Shown one piece after another: positions 56,903 through 64,000 of a stretch of DNA of 64,000 nucleotides. The translations under genes and the position numbers were made by a program. Source of the DNA: JAJAZB01 sp964244295 (lineage in GTDB: Bacteria; Bacteroidota; Bacteroidia; Cytophagales; Spirosomataceae); contig CAXTIG010000010.1 in assembly GCA_964244295.1 (NCBI GenBank), forward strand, positions 102,976 to 166,975. The letters run 5' to 3'. The notes beneath the pieces were generated by a model that saw nothing but the letters and a program-made list of their open reading frames with translations, was not told where the DNA came from and ran no database searches. How positions within the stretch are numbered: the stretch's first letter is position 1; every line of letters begins with the position of its first letter.

Positions 56903-59290
56903 TCAGCGGAGCAGCAGGTTAAATACCGCGATGGATACGGTGGCCAGCAACGACAAAACCCCTATTCGTTCAGCCGAACTCAGGCGGTTGTTTCCAAAGT
57001 CGGCTTTAAACGGCACCACCACCGTAGAGCCGGGTTCAACGCGTGGCCGCGAGTGGAAAAACAAGAAGCGGTGGGTGCGGGCTTTCTGGCCATTGGGGTA
57101 AATCACGTACGCCTTTCTCTGCCGGGCATTGTCGGTAAAGCCCCCCGCTTCGCCAATGTAGTCGTCGAAGCGGTACCCGGCTTTGTAACTCGCCGCCGAG
57201 GGGTTGAGTACCGCCCCCTGGATGGCTACTACCTCTGATTGCCTCGGCACGAAAAGCGTATCACCTCCCACCAACAGCAGATTTTCTTCGGCATCGGGCG
57301 CGTCGAGAATTCGCCCCAGGTCGCCGCCGATGAGTTGTCCCTGCCGCCGGTATTGTGCCCCAGGCAGGTACGCACTAGCCTTCAGTCCCCCGGCCCGTCG
57401 AATCAGGTCGGCGATGCGTTCCTGACGGTTAAAAATGGCATAGTTGCCAGGCTGCATCACTTCACCGGCTACGTACACCTGCTGCTGCACCTCATAGCTT
57501 GGCGCGGTGCGCACGTACACCACGTCGAAAGGTTTTAGCCAAAATCCCTCCGAAGTCCCCGATGTCCCATCAAGCGGCCCCAGTTGCAGGCTTCGATCAA
57601 CGGCAAAGCGAAATACCTCTAGAGCCGGGCCACCGAGACTAGCCGTGTCCTGCTGGACGCGCCGGGCCACCTCCACTAAAGTAGGTTTGGCCTCTTCGCG
57701 AAAGCCCCCAGCCCGGGCAATCAGATCGGCAACGCTCATATTGGCCACGAAGTCCACCGTGTCGGGCTTGTTGACTGCCCCCTCGACGATCACGTAATAT
57801 GCCTCGCGAAGTTCGCGGATAGAGTACACCGTCAGGCTGTCCTGCCTTCGTAGGGGAATATCAGGTGCTTCGCCGCGCACGAGTTTGCCCAGATCAAACG
57901 ACAAATTTTCACGATCCATGTCGGGCCGCTCGCGAGTAAGGCTGGCCCGGTTGGCAAAGGCATCCTTACGCAAGCCTTCGGCTCGATTGATGAGCTGGCG
58001 CACGGTTTCCAGGCCTGGTTCGAGGGCGTAATCGCCTGGTCGCATTACGGCCCCAGCCACCTGTACTCGGTTTTCATACCGGTCAAGGATTTTTCCCACC
58101 GTGTATTTATCGCCGACCTGAGGCATAAAAGCCGGAATTTGTTCTTCGGTGATGGTCGCGATGCGGCGCTCGCGGCTGGTGTTTCGCCGCAACGAAATCG
58201 ACGCCCGGTAAGCCTCATCGGCAAATCCTCCGGCGAAGCCCAGTACGGTCTGGAGCGTTTCGCCCGGCAGTACTTCAAACAGGGCCGGGCGACGTACCTG
58301 CCCGGTTAGTTCAACGCGGGTGCCGTAGTCTGCCACCCGGATGATGTCTTCATCCTGGAGGCGGATATTGTTGCGCTGATCGGCCCGCAGGATGAAGTCG
58401 TAGAGGTCAATGTTACGGACGGTGCGATTACCCCGGATCACGCTGATTCGCCGGAACGACCCTGTTTCGGGGTTAGGCCCCCCGGCTAGGTACAGGGCAT
58501 TGAAAGCCGATCCCAACGACGAGATCGTGTAGCGGCCGGGCCGGACAACCTCCCCCACCAGCGTGACCTGAATACTGCGGATGTTAGTCAGCGATATGTT
58601 GGCCTCCGTGCCACTTCCCGGTACGCCCAGACCCTGATAACCCGCCTTCCGCAGCCGGGCTACGATGCGCTGCTCGGCCTGCTCGATGGTCAGCCCGCCC
58701 ACAAAGATTGGAGCCACGTTGGGCACTTTTACCGTTCCTTCCGGTGACACCCGCAGCCGGAAGTTGTCGGACGCTGCCCCTGCAATGTCGAGGTTAATTT
58801 CATCGTCAGGCCCTACCACGTAGCCCCTCGGGGTGGCAATTCGCAGGTTGGGTTCAAACGACAAATTGGCGTTTTGAAATAATGACGCCCCAAACACCAC
58901 CGGCCGCCGGACCGTGTCCAATCGGTTACCATACGGTGGCAGCGAGTCGGCCAGTCGGCGCGTAAGGCCACTGGGCAGGGTTCGACCGTAGCTGGTATCG
59001 GTGTAGGCTCGTCCCGACACGCGGCTGGTTTTCGTTTGGATTTCGGCCAGGCGTCGGCGCATATTGGCAATGTCGGTGAGGGTGTATCCACGAGACATTG
59101 CCGCCTGCTCAATTTGCGCTTCGCTAAGGCCGCTGGCCTGCGCCTGACGGAAAAAAGCCAGCACGTCTTCGTCGCTGAGTTGGTTTGCGCGGGAGCCGTT
59201 CTGCTGGGCTAACCCTACGGAGGCTATCGCTACCAAAATGAGCGTCAGAATCCAGGGGCAAAAATGAAAGCGGAAAAAAGAAGGTAGCAA
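56903..59290 (-). CDS. Polysaccharide export protein with SLBB repeats (Wza-like)
   Basis: This 795-residue protein has a signal sequence (ILTLILVAIASVGLAQ). The N-terminal part after about residue 150 contains the polysaccharide export domain (YVVGPDDEINLDIAG, VKVPNVAPIFVGGLTIEQAE). At least five SLBB-type repeats follow, for example LVGEVVRPGRYTISSLGSAF, VAGAVMRPGDYALEPGLETV and VAGEVMQPGNYAIFNRQERI, and a helix near the C-terminus (ERIGVLSLLATVSIAVFNLL). It would form the channel that carries the polymer to the surface and is the first gene of the minus-strand locus. Confidence 0.92.
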   Translation of the reverse strand: MLPSFFRFHFCPWILTLILVAIASVGLAQQNGSRANQLSDEDVLAFFRQAQASGLSEAQIEQAAMSRGYTLTDIANMRRRLAEIQTKTSRVSGRAYTDTSYGRTLPSGLTRRLADSLPPYGNRLDTVRRPVVFGASLFQNANLSFEPNLRIATPRGYVVGPDDEINLDIAGAASDNFRLRVSPEGTVKVPNVAPIFVGGLTIEQAEQRIVARLRKAGYQGLGVPGSGTEANISLTNIRSIQVTLVGEVVRPGRYTISSLGSAFNALYLAGGPNPETGSFRRISVIRGNRTVRNIDLYDFILRADQRNNIRLQDEDIIRVADYGTRVELTGQVRRPALFEVLPGETLQTVLGFAGGFADEAYRASISLRRNTSRERRIATITEEQIPAFMPQVGDKYTVGKILDRYENRVQVAGAVMRPGDYALEPGLETVRQLINRAEGLRKDAFANRASLTRERPDMDRENLSFDLGKLVRGEAPDIPLRRQDSLTVYSIRELREAYYVIVEGAVNKPDTVDFVANMSVADLIARAGGFREEAKPTLVEVARRVQQDTASLGGPALEVFRFAVDRSLQLGPLDGTSGTSEGFWLKPFDVVYVRTAPSYEVQQQVYVAGEVMQPGNYAIFNRQERIADLIRRAGGLKASAYLPGAQYRRQGQLIGGDLGRILDAPDAEENLLLVGGDTLFVPRQSEVVAIQGAVLNPSAASYKAGYRFDDYIGEAGGFTDNARQRKAYVIYPNGQKARTHRFLFFHSRPRVEPGSTVVVPFKADFGNNRLSSAERIGVLSLLATVSIAVFNLLLR

Positions 59291-59436
59291 AGGGTCGGTC
59301 GAATGGTGAATACGTTGGTTTTGGCTTTAGCACACCTGACCAGGGCGGGGTTTCTACTAGCAAAAATAAGTCCGCCGCGCCCGGAACTACGGTACAGAGC
59401 AACTTGCTTTACGGCGACGTAGGTCAAAAAGGGGAT

Positions 59437-59444
59437 CAAAAGTA
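59437..59444 (-). promoter_or_regulatory. Possible promoter -7 box for the polysaccharide export operon
   Basis: The minus strand reads TACTTTTG, identical to the tuf and actA boxes, about 150 bases before the Wza-like start. Another weaker box, TATTTTTG, lies at 59361-59368. No TTTG at -33 spacing. The gap 59291-59534 has no gene. Confidence 0.4.
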
Positions 59445-59598
59445 CAAAGTACGTACTATCCCTAGCACAGAGCACCCTCTATTTTCCTACAAACAAAATA
59501 AAAAGCGCCTGAAAAAGCGGTTGCGCTGGCAGGATGTACTATAATGATCCCCAAAATTCGAGCCACCGCCTAAGCTCCCGAAGTGGTTGCTACCTTAG

Positions 59599-59910
59599 CT
59601 AACCACGAAGACCAAAACCCGACGGAAGTTTACGGCAGAGTTCAAGACCAAGCTCGTCTTGCAGGTGCTGCACCAAGAGCAGACGCTCAATCCGATCGCC
59701 TCTGCCAATGCTATTCACCCCAAACAACTCCAGACCTGGAAACAAACGTTTCTGACGGCTGCGCCAAAAGTCTTCGAGGAACAAAAAGGCGTCGAGAAGG
59801 CCGTTATCGATGAGCCAGAGCCGCTTTACGAACAAATCGGGCGGTTACAGATGGAAGTCACCGCACCGGCGGCCCGGCTGGCTCAAAAAAAATTGGGGAC
59901 TATCCCCTGA
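59599..59910 (+). pseudogene. IS3-family transposase OrfA remnant
   Basis: This is the helix-turn-helix part of the transposase: TKTRRKFTAEFKTKLVLQVL, LNPIASANAIHPKQLQTWKQ and a C-terminal heptad region. No ATG, GTG or TTG is available at the right place after the upstream stop (59596-59598), so the start has been lost. The nearest later TTG is inside the conserved region. Confidence 0.7.
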
Positions 59911-59924
59911 GCCAACGGCGCACT

Positions 59925-60756
59925 ATGCTGGAACCTACTCATTTACAAATCGGTATGCGTCGCCAGTGTGATTTGTTGAGCGTTAGCCGGTCGGGTCTGT
60001 ACTACGAGCGGGTGGAAATTGACGGGGATACCCTGGCCCTAATGCATCGACTCGACGAACTTTATACGGAGTATCCTGAACTGGGCCACCGCCGACTGGG
60101 TGTCCTGTTAGCAGAGGAAGGTAAACAGGTCAACGTCAAGCGAGTACGGCGATTAAGAGGCCTCATGGGCCTGGAAGCACAGTTTCCCCGGCCCAACCTT
60201 TCTCAACCGGGTCAGCCTCGCCAACGGTTCAGTTACCTCCTGAAAGGGCTGGTAATCAATCACATGCATCAGGTGTGGGCCACTGACATCCCCCATAAAG
60301 GCTTTTTTTACCTGATTCGGACCGCCGATGCGGGCGGTTTTAGATTTACATAGCCGCTACGTGCTGCACTGGCAGTTGAGCAATACCCTGGAGGCCGACT
60401 GGTGTGTGGAAACCTTGAAAGAAACGTTACTGAAATGGGGGAAGCCACTCATTTTCAATACAGATTAGGGTAGTCAATTTACCAGTAATGACTTCGTGTC
60501 GGTGTTGCAAGGCCAGCCGATTTCGATTAGCTGGGACGGCAAGGGGCGGGCTTTAGATAAGATTTTCGTGGAGCGGTTTTGGCGAAGTGTCAAATATGAA
60601 AATGTCTATCTACACCAGTACGAGGACGGGTTAGCCCTACGGCAAGGCCTGAGGGAATAGATGACCTGGTACAATCAACGGCGGCCCCATCAAGCATTGG
60701 GGTACAAAACGCCAGCCGCAGTGCTGGCCGAAGAGAAACAAAAATCAATCAACTAA
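59925..60756 (+). pseudogene. IS3-family transposase OrfB, inactivated
   Basis: The frame begins MLEPTHLQIGMRRQCDLLSV and contains YPELGHRRLGVLL and NHMHQVWATDI (first catalytic aspartate). The usual residues after ATDI are missing. A shift near 60320-60340 moves the rest (LDLHSRYVLHWQLSNTLEAD, FTSNDFV, WYNQRRPHQALGYKTPA) into another frame. Stop codons at 60466-60468 (directly after NTD) and 60658-60660 interrupt it. At least three lesions make the enzyme inactive. Confidence 0.8.
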
Positions 60757-60826
60757 CCATTTCGTTTGGCCCATCGCTGGTACGAAGAATGGGGTACATC
60801 ATACTGTAACCGCTAAATACACGACC

Positions 60827-61121
60827 TTGACGGCACTAAACCAGAAGACGGCCAACGTCTTTGAAGGATTCTTCGATTTCCTCTCCGCCGTTCAACTTTT
60901 CGGCTGTCCGAGCAACGTCACGATTGTACTCAATTCTACGGCCAACGTTACCAAAGCCCTGCCCGCATTGCGAGGCTTCGACAGCTTGAACCTGTATCTC
61001 GACCGTGATAAAGCAGGATACGAAGTCGTAGCGCGATTGAAGAGAGGGGCTGAAGTTGTTCGACCGCTCAACCCTCTACGAGAAATTCAACGATCTAAAT
61101 CAGTTCCCCGTGAACCAATGA
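60827..61121 (+). pseudogene. Toprim domain gene fragment, truncated and frameshifted
   Basis: Immediately after the IS the plus strand encodes KTANVFEGFFDFLSAVQLFG with the Toprim glutamate, then LNLYLDRDKAGYEVV with the DxD pair. Such domains occur in DnaG-like proteins of Bacteroidota mobile elements. The 5' part is missing at the IS border. After about 61040 the family-like sequence DRSTLYEKFNDLNQFPVNQ continues in a different frame, ending at 61119-61121, so a frameshift is also present. It lies 120 bases from tRNA-Cys. Confidence 0.75.
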
Positions 61122-61201
61122 AACTAAACCCATTTCCAGAGAATGAAGCAAGCTGTGCGACTGTGGTAAGTCGTGCGAGTGATGGTAACCTGTGGGACAA
61201 A

Positions 61202-61230
61202 AATAAAGCCCTGAAAATCAGGGCTTTATT
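61202..61230 (-). terminator. Terminator after tRNA-Cys
   Basis: A perfect 13-bp stem AATAAAGCCCTGA / TCAGGGCTTTATT with a three-base loop lies 10 bases past the tRNA-Cys 3' end. It can end the rpsA-tRNA-Cys transcript on the minus strand and, being symmetrical, also block read-through from the IS. Confidence 0.85.
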
Positions 61231-61239
61231 CACTTTAAG

Positions 61240-61310
61240 AGGTCTCAAGCGGATTCGAACCGCTGTACGAGGTTTTGCAGACCTCTGCCTAGCCACTCGG
61301 CCATGAGACC
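61240..61310 (-). tRNA. tRNA-Cys (GCA anticodon)
   Basis: The minus strand has acceptor stem GGTCTCA/TGAGACC with discriminator T (U73, as usual for tRNA-Cys), anticodon arm GAGGTCTGCAAAACCTC and T-arm AGCGGTTCGAATCCGCT. The anticodon is GCA. It lies 63 bases downstream of rpsA. Confidence 0.96.
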
Positions 61311-61373
61311 CAATCTCAACTTCATCAGAAGTTGCCGTAGCGAGAGAACTACGCCACGGCAACTTCGCTTACG

Positions 61374-63173
61374 CTATTCCTCTTTCTTCTTGGAAGCTTT
61401 CTTAGCATTGCCTTCAAACTGCTCTTTCAAGGCGGAAAGCGCCTCCAAATCACCGAGCGTTGTCTTTTCGATAGACGCAGAGGCCTTTTCAACGGCTTTC
61501 GTCGTCTTCTTGCGCTCTTCATTTACGGCTTCGTCTTTGGCATCGTTCCATACCCGGCTGTGGGAAAGGATAATCCGCCGTTCGTCTTTCAGGAATTCCA
61601 ACACCTTGAAATCCAACAACTCACCTACTTCCGCTTGTGAACCGTCTTCTTTTTGCAACTGCTTCACCGGTGCCAGTCCTTCAATGCCGTAAGGCAATTC
61701 GAGGGTAGCCATCTTGTCATTTTTGGTCAGCACGGTTGCCTTGTGGACGGAACCGGGGGTAAAAACGGTCTCGAAGGTATCCCAGGGGTTTTCCTCAAGC
61801 TGCTTATGGCCCAGGGCCAAACGGCGGTTGTCGGCATCTAGCTCGAGTACAAGTACGTCCAGTTTCTCGCCGACTTTTGTGAACTCAGACGGGTGCTTGA
61901 TTTTCTTTGTCCAGGAAAGGTCAGACACGTGAACCAGTCCATCGATCCCTTCTTCTAACTCAAGAAATAACCCGAAGTTGGTGAGGTTGCGAACCGTGCC
62001 CGTATGCTTAGTACCTACTGCGTACTTAGTCAGCACTTCCGAACGGGTCCAGGGATCCTCGGTCAATTGCTTAATACCGAGCGACATTTTGCGGTCGCCC
62101 CGATCGAGCGTAAGCACGAGCGCTTCAATTTCATCTCCTACTTTCAGGAAATCCTGTGGATTGCGCAGATGCTGCGACCAGGACATTTCCGATACGTGAA
62201 TCAGTCCTTCTACACCTGGCATCACTTCAAGGAAAGCACCGTAATCAGCCACGTTCACAATCCGGCCCTTCACCCGCGAACCCGGTTGAATTTCTTGCGA
62301 AAGCGCTTCCCATGGGTGAGGAGTAAGCTGCTTCATGCCCAACGAAATCCGCTTCTTGTCTTCATCAAAATCAAGAACAACGACTTGAACCCGCTGATCG
62401 AGTTTGAGGACTTCCGACGGGTGGTTGATGCGGCCCCAGGAAATATCGGTGATGTGAAGCAGCCCATCAACCCCACCCAAATCGATGAACACGCCGAAAT
62501 TGGTCATGTTCTTTATGACGCCTTCTAGTACTTGGCCTTTCTCAAGGTTGTTCAAAATCTGAGCGCGTTGCTGCTCGAGATCTTTCTCGATCAGGACTTT
62601 GTGAGAAACCACTACGTTATCATTGGCGTAGTTGATTTTCACCACCTTAACTTCCATCTTCTTGCCTACAAATACGTCAAAATCACGAATGGGTTTGACA
62701 TCAATTTGTGATCCGGGCAAGAAGGCTTCGATGCTGTAAATATCGACAATCAAGCCGCCTTTGGTGCGGCGTTTAACGAAACCATCGATGACGATGTCTT
62801 CATCAAGGGCACGTTGAATATTATCCCAAGCCGTCATCACTTTCGCTTTCTTGCGCGAAAGAATGAGTTGGCCATTGGTGTCCTCCTGATTTTCTACGTA
62901 TACTTCTACAACGTCGCCCGGCTGTAACTCGGGCATATCCCGAAACTCCGAAATGGGAACCATCCCATCCGACTTAAATCCGATGTTCAGGATTACTTCC
63001 CGATCCGTAATTCCGACTACAGTGCCCTTGACGACTTCTTTTTCGGCCACCTGAGCCAACGTACCTCCGTACAAGGCTTCGAGTTCGGCGCGTTCATGTT
63101 GGGAATACCCGCTACCAAATCCTTTATTATCCGCTTTGTCCCAATCAAAGTCAACTAATTGTGCTCTCGCCAT
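61374..63173 (-). CDS. rpsA: 30S ribosomal protein S1
   Basis: S1 brings mRNA to the 30S subunit (599 residues). Several S1 RNA-binding repeats follow one another, for example VVKGTVVGITDREVILNIGF, GVIKNMTNFGVFIDLGGVDG, IVNVADYGAFLEVMPGVEGL and TVRNLTNFGLFLELEEGIDG. The C-terminus is rich in lysine and glutamate (KKASKKKEE). S1 matters in Bacteroidota because their mRNAs often lack strong Shine-Dalgarno sequences, which agrees with the weak leaders in this window. Confidence 0.97.
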   Translation of the reverse strand: MARAQLVDFDWDKADNKGFGSGYSQHERAELEALYGGTLAQVAEKEVVKGTVVGITDREVILNIGFKSDGMVPISEFRDMPELQPGDVVEVYVENQEDTNGQLILSRKKAKVMTAWDNIQRALDEDIVIDGFVKRRTKGGLIVDIYSIEAFLPGSQIDVKPIRDFDVFVGKKMEVKVVKINYANDNVVVSHKVLIEKDLEQQRAQILNNLEKGQVLEGVIKNMTNFGVFIDLGGVDGLLHITDISWGRINHPSEVLKLDQRVQVVVLDFDEDKKRISLGMKQLTPHPWEALSQEIQPGSRVKGRIVNVADYGAFLEVMPGVEGLIHVSEMSWSQHLRNPQDFLKVGDEIEALVLTLDRGDRKMSLGIKQLTEDPWTRSEVLTKYAVGTKHTGTVRNLTNFGLFLELEEGIDGLVHVSDLSWTKKIKHPSEFTKVGEKLDVLVLELDADNRRLALGHKQLEENPWDTFETVFTPGSVHKATVLTKNDKMATLELPYGIEGLAPVKQLQKEDGSQAEVGELLDFKVLEFLKDERRIILSHSRVWNDAKDEAVNEERKKTTKAVEKASASIEKTTLGDLEALSALKEQFEGNAKKASKKKEE

Positions 63174-63264
63174 AAGTTGGTTCTTATACCCTACGCTACT
63201 CTGATTTACCGGGCTAATTCAAATCAGATTTGGTGAAACAAAAAACTCCGTTTTAAACGGAGTG

Positions 63265-63272
63265 CAAAGGTA
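63265..63272 (-). promoter_or_regulatory. Probable rpsA promoter -7 box (TACCTTTG)
   Basis: The minus strand reads TACCTTTG, about 90 bases before the rpsA start and directly next to the T-tract of the HNH gene terminator. A further small palindrome, ACTCCGTTTTAAACGGAGT (63245-63263), lies just downstream of the box at the expected start of the transcript and may regulate it. Confidence 0.5.
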
Positions 63273-63303
63273 AAAAAAAAACCTGAGTCCGGATGGCTCA
63301 GGT
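63271..63303 (-). terminator. Rho-independent terminator of the HNH endonuclease gene
   Basis: On the minus strand ACCTGAG and CTCAGGT form a 7-bp stem with a 9-base loop, followed by ten T residues. The HNH gene stop codon lies within the first arm, so termination is tightly coupled to the end of translation. Confidence 0.88.
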
Positions 63304-63810
63304 CGTTTTTTCCTTTTTAGCCAAGAAGGGAAGCCAAGACGTATCGATCATTCCCGAAAAATCACGTAGGAACATAATGAAGGAAGGTTTAAACGGCTTC
63401 TGCATTAAGTAAATACCTGCTTCTTCGGGCGTGAAGTCGCCTTTGCGTGAATTACACCGTTTACAAGCAGTGATAAGATTATCCCAGGAGGTACGCCCGC
63501 CTCTCGACTTGGGCATTACATGATCAAGCGTCAAATCTTCCGTTGTACCGCAATACTGACAATGATGATTGTCACGTTTGAAGATATTCTGCCGCGTAAG
63601 CATAACACCTCGGTAAGGCAGGTACACGTATTTATGTAACCGGATTACGGAAGGCATGGGGAAAGTCTCCGAAATGCTCCTGAGTTTTTCGGTTTCTGAC
63701 TCCGCCACCAGATCTGCTTTTCTCAGATAAACAAGCAGAAAGGCTTTCGGAACCGAGCAAATGGTGAAAGCACTGTAATCCTGGTTGAGTACTAATACTT
63801 TCCTGCCCAT
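63298..63810 (-). CDS. HNH endonuclease family protein
   Basis: This 170-residue protein begins GRKVLVLNQDYSAFTICSVP. The HNH nuclease core is visible as CQYC (zinc), LTLDHVMPKSRGG with the catalytic DH, N in SWDNLITA, and CKRCNSRKG (second zinc pair). This widespread family is often next to housekeeping genes in Bacteroidota, and its cellular role is not known. It is flanked by rpsA and an rRNA operon. Confidence 0.92.
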   Translation of the reverse strand: MGRKVLVLNQDYSAFTICSVPKAFLLVYLRKADLVAESETEKLRSISETFPMPSVIRLHKYVYLPYRGVMLTRQNIFKRDNHHCQYCGTTEDLTLDHVMPKSRGGRTSWDNLITACKRCNSRKGDFTPEEAGIYLMQKPFKPSFIMFLRDFSGMIDTSWLPFLAKKEKTT

Positions 63811-63904
63811 ATCATTGGCCTGTTTTTAGGTCTGGCAAATTACCGAATTGTCGTAGACTTCATGCAAAGTTCAGGAAAATAAGTTTGCCGAAAGCAAAAA
63901 CACA

Positions 63905-63936
63905 AAAAGTCCACCCCGGTATGGAGTAGACTTTTA
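63905..63936 (-). terminator. Terminator of the rRNA operon
   Basis: AAAAGTC and GACTTTT with further paired bases form a stem around CACCCCGGTATGG. It lies just after the 5S rRNA 3' end and ends the rRNA transcript on the minus strand. Confidence 0.7.
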
Positions 63937-63948
63937 GATAAAATGTAT

Positions 63949-64000
63949 TGAGGCGGCGACCTACTTTCCCGCAGATGAGTGCAGTATCATGGGCGCGGGG
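63949..64000 (-). rRNA. rrf: 5S ribosomal RNA, 3' part
   Basis: The minus strand reads CATGATACTGCA and then GGGAAAGTAGGTCGCCGCC, which is the conserved 3' third of bacterial 5S rRNA. The 5' two thirds lie beyond the window, so an rRNA operon on the minus strand occupies the adjacent sequence. The exact 3' end is uncertain by a few bases. Confidence 0.85.

Larger units (their letters stand above)
59535..60808 (+). mobile_element. Decayed IS3-family insertion sequence
   Basis: Imperfect terminal inverted repeats, TGTACTATAATGATCCCC at 59535-59552 and its partner at 60791-60808 (12 of 18 positions), bound two transposase reading frames on the plus strand. Both are damaged. No clear target duplication was found. 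The right end abuts a truncated Toprim gene, so the element inserted into or next to that gene. Confidence 0.75.

Noticed and set aside
60827..61306. Intact 159-codon Toprim gene
   Set aside because: The last 90 codons run antisense across tRNA-Cys, and the family-like continuation is in another frame. It is a truncated, frameshifted remnant.

Overview
The window is a piece of a Bacteroidota chromosome, most likely order Cytophagales (Spirosoma/Rudanella-like). The evidence is an alternative complex III (act) cluster next to an aa3 oxidase, TTTG-N19-TACTTTTG promoters of the Bacteroidota type, a gliding-motility C-terminal (CHU_C) gene fragment, a DUF6922 gene, and dispersed repeats typical of such genomes. 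Most of it is about 55-60% GC by eye. Nearly every gene is on the minus strand, so operons read from high to low coordinates. The exceptions are a DUF6922 gene, one glycosyltransferase and a decayed insertion sequence (IS).

Layout. 0-4.4 kb: accD, a DUF4412 protein and valS, which carries two in-frame copies of a dispersed DNA repeat. 4.4-9.8 kb: an accessory island with a 21-bp tandem repeat array, a palindromic repeat element, a very AT-rich gene for a 958-residue protein joining a NACHT-type NTPase to a C-terminal Toprim nuclease domain, a four-gene cassette of tiny related proteins, GTCGCTACGCGAC palindromes and an orphan DUF6922 gene. 9.8-23.7 kb: the housekeeping cluster tRNA-Tyr/Gly/Thr, tuf, tRNA-Trp, secE, nusG, rplK, rplA, rplJ, rplL, rpoB, rpoC. 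23.9-26.5 kb: an ECF sigma factor, a membrane-anchored protein and an outer-membrane barrel protein.

26.6-44.1 kb holds a nearly complete terminal respiratory chain in one direction: actABCDEF, coxB and coxA, heme A biosynthesis (ctaA, cyoE), two subunit III genes, subunit IV, a SCO copper chaperone and DUF420. Together these oxidise menaquinol, pass electrons through c-hemes and reduce oxygen. 44.3-59.3 kb is an exopolysaccharide locus: Wza-like export protein, chain-length regulator, gmd, flippase, glycosyltransferases, initiating sugar transferase, Wzi-like protein and an O-antigen polymerase/ligase. 59.5-61.2 kb is a graveyard: an IS3-type element with frameshift and stop codons abutting a truncated, frameshifted Toprim gene. 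61.2-64 kb: tRNA-Cys, rpsA, an HNH endonuclease gene and the 3' end of a 5S rRNA gene, so an rRNA operon lies just to the right.

Two themes stand out. First, the NACHT-Toprim protein is a good candidate for an undescribed single-gene antiphage defence system. Second, a large share of the intergenic gaps hold hairpins built from short repeated words, a different word in each gap, and related dispersed repeats have even entered the valS reading frame.
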